Origin: Methylacidimicrobium tartarophylax
GTDB taxonomy: Bacteria; Verrucomicrobiota; Verrucomicrobiia; Methylacidiphilales; Methylacidiphilaceae
Direction of reading: 5' to 3'
NCBI RefSeq assembly: GCF_902143375.2
Contig: NZ_CABFVA020000072.1
Coordinates: 1 to 35,451, forward strand
Length of the DNA: 35,451 bases
Made by a program: the position numbers and the translations under genes. The notes beneath the pieces are model-generated. The model had not been told where the DNA came from. It was given only the letters and a program-made list of their open reading frames with translations, and did no database searches. Positions 31,721 to 35,451 of this stretch are shown piece after piece. Position 1 is the stretch's first letter. Each line of letters starts with the position of its first letter.

Positions 31721-32539
31721 ATGCACGAACTGATCCACCTCGACGCCTATTTTGCCCGAATCGGCTACGACGGCCCGAGAGCAGCGGACCTGGACACCCT
31801 TTATTCCCTTCACGCACTCCACCCCCAAGCCATCCCGTTCGAAAACCTCGATTCGCTGCTCGGCCGATCGGTTGCGCTCGACTTCGCCTCGCTCCACCGG
31901 AAGCTGGTTCTGGGAGGCCGAGGAGGGTACTGCTTCGAGCACAACCATCTTTTGGGCGAGGTCTTGCGGGCGCTCGGCTTCTCGGTCACCGGGCTCGCCG
32001 GGCGCGTCTGCTGGAACCTTCCCGAGAATGCCCCGCCCCCTCGAACGCATATGGTTCTTCTCGTGAACCTCGACCCACCTTACATCGCCGACGTCGGATT
32101 CGGCGGGCTCACCTTTACCGCTCCTCTCCGATTGGAAGCCGGCATCATTCAGGAGACCCGCCACGAACCGATGCGGATCCTCCGCTCCGGAGACGGCTTT
32201 CTCGTGCAAGTTCTTCTTGCCGAGCAGTGGCAATCGCTCTATCGATTTGATCTTCAGCCCCAACTCCCCGTCGATTATGAGATGGCCAACTGGTACGTCT
32301 CTTCTCACCCGGCCTCTCGGTTCCGGAAGGAGTTGATCGCGGCGCGGGCGGACATCGGCTGCCGGTATTCGCTCCGGAATAGCGAGCTGACGATCCACCG
32401 GCTCCGTGGGAAGACCGAGCGCCTCCGCCTGCGGAGCGGCGTGGAGATCCGTCAGCGGCTCGAAAGCCTGTTCCGGCTCTCGCTGCCCGAAGAAGAGAGC
32501 TTCGACACCGTGCTGGAGAGGCTGACTTCCGATGTGTGA
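31721..32539 (+). CDS. Arylamine N-acetyltransferase
   Basis: The 272-residue enzyme transfers an acetyl group from acetyl-CoA to arylamines or hydrazines. The Cys-His-Asp triad lies in GGRGGYCFEHNHLLGEVL (Cys), PRTHMVLLVNL (His) and YIADVGFGGLTF (Asp), with the N-terminal LDAYFARIGYDGPR and the HPQAIPFENLD stretch. Length is normal. Start choice is uncertain: ATG 31721 fits the family N-terminus, while an in-frame ATG at 31709 adds four residues, and neither has a Shine-Dalgarno. A TATGCT just before 31721 could be a -10 element for a near-leaderless message. Confidence 0.92.
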   Translation: MHELIHLDAYFARIGYDGPRAADLDTLYSLHALHPQAIPFENLDSLLGRSVALDFASLHRKLVLGGRGGYCFEHNHLLGEVLRALGFSVTGLAGRVCWNLPENAPPPRTHMVLLVNLDPPYIADVGFGGLTFTAPLRLEAGIIQETRHEPMRILRSGDGFLVQVLLAEQWQSLYRFDLQPQLPVDYEMANWYVSSHPASRFRKELIAARADIGCRYSLRNSELTIHRLRGKTERLRLRSGVEIRQRLESLFRLSLPEEESFDTVLERLTSDV

Positions 32540-32657
32540 CCCCCGTCGCGCCCATTCCTCCTGTCATGATAATAGGAAAAACCCGGTAGCTACGGGAGGG
32601 ACAATCCCGTTACTCTTTCCACTTTCTTCCGGTCGAGGGAGAGCGAAATTCCTTTGT

Positions 32658-33155
32658 ATGATCTGGATCCGCCCCCGCTTCCCTATCGCACTGTTTTTTG
32701 CGTTTTTCCTGCTGATTCCCTCCCTCCATGCAAGGAACGGCCACCGACTTTTCCTAGAGAACTGCGCGCGCTGCCATGGCACCGGCGGAGAAGGGCTCGA
32801 TCCCAATCCTCCTTTGAAACACTCGTCGTGGGTAACCGGCGATCCGGAGAGGCTGATTCGCATCGTTTTGAACGGCTATGCCGGGGTGATTCGCGTCGGA
32901 GAGGAAGAGTACCGAGGCCGGATGCCCGCCTGGAGAACGATGCTGAGCGACGATCAGGTTGCTTCCGTGCTCACCTATCTCCGCTCGAACTGGGGGGGAG
33001 AGGAAATCTCCGCCGACCAGGTTGCCTCCGTCCGCCGGAAAACCGAGGGGGAGCCCACCACGGGAGCTGCTTCGGGCTGCATGGGAGGAGGCAGGATGAG
33101 ACACGGCCACCATCACGGCATGGGCGGCGGGATGGGATGCGGCTGCGGACACTGA
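32658..33155 (+). CDS. Secreted c-type cytochrome with His/Met/Cys-rich tail
   Basis: This 165-residue protein has a signal peptide (IWIRPRFPIALFFAFFLLIP, cleavage near HARNG), one heme-c site NCARCHG (residues 35-41) and a likely axial Met in YRGRMPAW (Met89), so it is a class I periplasmic monoheme cytochrome. From about residue 140 the chain ends in a tail of Gly, Met, His and Cys (Cys141, then HGHHHGMGGG and CGCGH) that looks like a copper- or nickel-binding peptide. Its redox partner is not in the window. A role as an electron shuttle with metal buffering, perhaps for a copper oxidase, is inferred. A GAGGGAG lies slightly far upstream of the ATG. Confidence 0.88.
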   Translation: MIWIRPRFPIALFFAFFLLIPSLHARNGHRLFLENCARCHGTGGEGLDPNPPLKHSSWVTGDPERLIRIVLNGYAGVIRVGEEEYRGRMPAWRTMLSDDQVASVLTYLRSNWGGEEISADQVASVRRKTEGEPTTGAASGCMGGGRMRHGHHHGMGGGMGCGCGH

Positions 33156-33163
33156 GCAGGCTG

Positions 33164-34555
33164 TTAAGGTCGGAGTAGCACCAGGGCGATGGCGGTAGGT
33201 GCAAGCGCTCCGGCGGCCAACCCTAGCGGAGAGAGTCCATTGGGGAAGAAGCGGCTCAAAAGAGCCTGACCCGCCGGGTTGGGAGCGTTGGCGATCACCG
33301 TGAGTCCCCCGGAGGCCATTGCCCCTGCCATCACCGCCTGCTTCGACGATTCCGGCAAGCCGGGAACGAGGCTCGCTAGATAGGTCACGAGCGTATTGTC
33401 GTTGAAGGCAGTGATCGCCGAGATGCTGAAGAGGAGGCTTGTTTCGCTGAGCCGCTCGAAGAGCGGGCTGATCCACCAACTCTGCTGGCTTCCTAGGATC
33501 TCCAGCCCGGCCAGAAAGCAGCCGACCAGTACCGCTTGTCGGAGGGAGACCTCGTCTTGGAAGGGGCTCGTCACGCGAAGGAAGGCCAGGAAGAAGAGGA
33601 GTCCACCGATGCAGAGGACCGGCGTATCGGCGGCAGCCACGATCCAAACAACGAAGAGGAGATGTATCCCGGTAATCCATCCGGGAATCCGTTCCGGGGC
33701 GACTTCTTCCGTCGAGCCTCGGCAGCGGAGCGCTTCCAGACGGGCGAACTCTTTCCAGAAGAACGCCAGGTAGAGGAGGCTACTCAAGAACGTTGCTATG
33801 ATCGCCTTCGCCCCGAAGTGGACAAACATATATCCGCTTCCCCAGCCCCAAGGCCGCGCGGCCATGAACACCGGCGCGGCCGCGAAATGAGTGAGGCAGC
33901 CACCGATCGATACGTTGGCGAAGAGAAGTCCGACCGTTGCGTAGGAGAGGGCCGGGCGGGGGCCAAGAGCAAAAAAGCGCTTGCCAAGCAAAAGAGCGGT
34001 CACGGTCATTGCTCCGGCCTCCGTGACGAGGGAGCCGGTCAAGGTACCCAGCGTCAACAGGGAAAACCACCAGATTGCGACTGACCCGCGACCCAAGGCA
34101 GCCACCTGTTGCAGCCATCGGTCCAGGCAGAGAAGGATCGGCTGGCTGGAAGCGACCGTCATGATCGCGACCACGAAGATTGCTTCCGCGAAATCCCGGC
34201 TCAGCCCCAACTGCTGGATCGCCCCGGCCCACCCCTTCACGCCGACCAGAATCCAAAAAAGCGGAATGACCCAGAGGCCGAAGACCACTTCGACCTGGCC
34301 TAGAAAGAGAAGCAGCTCCGCAACCACTCGCTCCTTCGCGGCACTCGTCTGTTGCCCGGATTCGAGTCGGCGCGCCTGCTCTAACCGGAGGCATCCCAGG
34401 CGATGGAGGGAGGGGGCGAGGAAGGTGTGCACGATCGCCAGGAAGAAGATTCCCGCCCCGAGAAGCCGGACAGGCTCTTCCCCGGCGGCCTTCCACAAGA
34501 GTTGCGGGAGGGGCAAAGAGCTTGCCCCATCCGAAATGACCGAGGACCAAAACAT
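33164..34555 (-). CDS. Putative Na+/H+ antiporter (YhcC-unrelated, Na_H_antiport_3-like)
   Basis: The 463-residue protein has about eleven membrane segments, including GAGIFFLAIVHTFLAPSLHR, VVAELLLFLGQVEVVFGLWV and GVKGWAGAIQQLGLSRDFAE. The motif SAITAFNDNTLVTYLASLVP near the C-terminus, with an Asp and two Asn in a hydrophobic context, followed by a GAMASGGLTVIANAPNPAG stretch, is typical of the putative Na+/H+ antiporter family of Verrucomicrobia and Proteobacteria. Transport function is inferred from family membership only. The ATG at 34555 was chosen over 34693 because the upstream sequence lies within the bioA end. It starts 34 bases after bioA. Confidence 0.8.
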   Translation of the reverse strand: MFWSSVISDGASSLPLPQLLWKAAGEEPVRLLGAGIFFLAIVHTFLAPSLHRLGCLRLEQARRLESGQQTSAAKERVVAELLLFLGQVEVVFGLWVIPLFWILVGVKGWAGAIQQLGLSRDFAEAIFVVAIMTVASSQPILLCLDRWLQQVAALGRGSVAIWWFSLLTLGTLTGSLVTEAGAMTVTALLLGKRFFALGPRPALSYATVGLLFANVSIGGCLTHFAAAPVFMAARPWGWGSGYMFVHFGAKAIIATFLSSLLYLAFFWKEFARLEALRCRGSTEEVAPERIPGWITGIHLLFVVWIVAAADTPVLCIGGLLFFLAFLRVTSPFQDEVSLRQAVLVGCFLAGLEILGSQQSWWISPLFERLSETSLLFSISAITAFNDNTLVTYLASLVPGLPESSKQAVMAGAMASGGLTVIANAPNPAGQALLSRFFPNGLSPLGLAAGALAPTAIALVLLRP

Positions 34556-34589
34556 CGCTTTTCGTTCCCTACCCTGTTCCGCTCGGCGG

Positions 34590-35451
34590 TCACGGCAGCT
34601 CCTCCCAGAGAGCCCGATCGAGAGCGCCGACCATCCCGGCCAAATCGTCGGCAGAGACGCAGAGGGGAGGCACCAGCACCAGGACATCGCCAACGGGCCG
34701 AGTCAGCAGCCCGTGGGCCCGGGCCCGTTCGCAGACGCGAAAGCCCACTTCCCGCTCTTTCGGAAAGGATGCCCGGTCGGCTTGTCTCTCGACAAGCTCA
34801 ACCGCCAGCACGAGCCCCTCCTGCCGGACATCCCCCACATGGGGATGCCGCCAGAACCGCTGGGAGAGAGCACTCAGGCCCTCCGCATGCCGGGCGATGC
34901 GCGGGAAGACCTCTTCCTCCTCGAAGACGGCGAGCGAGGCCAGCGCCGCCGCGCACCCGATCGGGTTCGCCGTGTAGCTATGCCCGTGCAGAAAAGCCCG
35001 GCTTTTCTCCCCGGTAAACCCCGCATAGATCTCTTCCCGCGCGAGGGTCGCGGCCAGCGGCGTCATTCCTCCCGTCAGCCCCTTGGCCAGGCAGAGGAGG
35101 TCGGGAAAGACCCCTTCCCGTTCGCAGGCGAACCAGCTCCCCAGCCGACCGAATCCCGTGAAGACCTCGTCGGCGATCCAGAAGATACCTCGCTCCCGGC
35201 AGAGCCGGTCGAGCTCGCGCAGGTAGCCCTCCGGGTGCATCCACATTCCGGCGGCCGCCTGCACCTTCGGCTCGATCAAGAGGGCGGCCAGCCGGTTGCC
35301 GTGGCGATCGAGAGTCTCCTCCAGAACCCGGATACATTCCCAGGAGCAACGGCGACCCTGGCGAGCATCCTTTCTTCCCGGCTTCGCTCGATTGAATGGG
35401 CAGCGGTAGCAGGCCGGCGCTTGGATGGAAACGGAAGGAAAGCGCAATGGC
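34590..35451 (-). CDS. bioA: Adenosylmethionine-8-amino-7-oxononanoate aminotransferase (5' end outside window)
   Basis: This is the C-terminal 286 residues of a class III PLP aminotransferase; the frame stays open to the window edge, so the start lies outside. Motifs include LIEPKVQAAAGMWMHPEGYL, WIADEVFTGFGRLGSWFACE (cofactor-contacting Asp), the Schiff-base lysine in DLLCLAKGLTGGMTPLAATL, and HGHSYTANPIGCAAALASLA. The AAxGMWMHP and HGHSYTANPIGC stretches are typical of BioA, which uses S-adenosylmethionine as amino donor for biotin synthesis. Other bio genes are not in view. Confidence 0.9.
   Translation of the reverse strand, partial: PLRFPSVSIQAPACYRCPFNRAKPGRKDARQGRRCSWECIRVLEETLDRHGNRLAALLIEPKVQAAAGMWMHPEGYLRELDRLCRERGIFWIADEVFTGFGRLGSWFACEREGVFPDLLCLAKGLTGGMTPLAATLAREEIYAGFTGEKSRAFLHGHSYTANPIGCAAALASLAVFEEEEVFPRIARHAEGLSALSQRFWRHPHVGDVRQEGLVLAVELVERQADRASFPKEREVGFRVCERARAHGLLTRPVGDVLVLVPPLCVSADDLAGMVGALDRALWEELP

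Noticed and set aside
31547-32398. Upstream extension of the Old Yellow Enzyme frame
   Set aside because: It runs antisense through the arylamine N-acetyltransferase gene, while a GGAGG-preceded ATG at 31546 matches the family start.
1-35451. Prophage, insertion sequence, CRISPR or toxin-antitoxin island
   Set aside because: No transposase, integrase, repeat-spacer array or phage gene was found, and composition is even throughout; the MNT-like gene lacks a HEPN partner.

Overview
The window is a GC-rich (about 60%) bacterial chromosome segment, densely coded on both strands. It carries core housekeeping genes and no phage, insertion sequence, CRISPR array or conjugation gene. Gene content (the alpha ribosomal operon, argS, dxs, map, a short 6-phosphogluconate dehydrogenase, a FCY1-like cytosine deaminase, a SAM-I riboswitch) fits Verrucomicrobiota, possibly a Methylacidimicrobium-like acidophile. 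That assignment is an inference from gene content and base composition; no rRNA is present to settle it.

Layout. 1-3.6 kb: a GH63-type glycosidase cut by the window edge, a ROK kinase, a small DUF4870 membrane protein, a nucleotidyltransferase-fold protein and an alpha/beta hydrolase. 3.8-5.3 kb: zwf. 5.3-9.3 kb, minus strand: a run of unknown gene, xseB, dxs and argG. 9.4-12.1 kb: nfo and a monothiol glutaredoxin converge on a translationally coupled cytosine deaminase / family-5 uracil-DNA glycosylase pair. 12.5-15.6 kb: a HAD phosphatase converges on an RmlD-like reductase and sugar-kinase-like phosphotransferase pair. 15.9-18.0 kb: a SAM-I riboswitch controls a threonine-synthase-fold enzyme, a MoaD/ThiS-type sulfur carrier ending in Gly-Gly, and a NIL-domain protein. 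18.1-22.7 kb, minus strand: rplQ, rpoA, rpsD, rpsK, rpsM, rpmJ, then map and rpsT. 22.7-28.4 kb, plus strand: an M50-like membrane protease, argS, a NarL-type two-component pair and an unknown polytopic protein, followed by tRNA-Glu(UUC). 28.6-35.4 kb: gnd, a DsrE-like protein and an Old Yellow Enzyme (minus), arylamine N-acetyltransferase and a c-type cytochrome (plus), then a putative Na+/H+ antiporter and a partial bioA (minus).

How the genes work together. zwf and gnd supply the two NAD(P)H-forming steps of the oxidative pentose phosphate pathway, and the GH63 enzyme and ROK kinase may feed glucose into it. nfo, xseB and the uracil-DNA glycosylase are DNA-repair functions. The most interesting unit is the SAM-riboswitch operon. 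SAM control, a fold-type II PLP enzyme of the O-phosphohomoserine-using family, a thiocarboxylate-type carrier and a NIL domain together suggest that the 'threonine synthase' is really a homocysteine-forming enzyme fed by a protein thiocarboxylate. Two matching direct-repeat operators of the OmpR/PhoB/PmrA type, 3.4 kb apart, are a second signal not explained by the genes.
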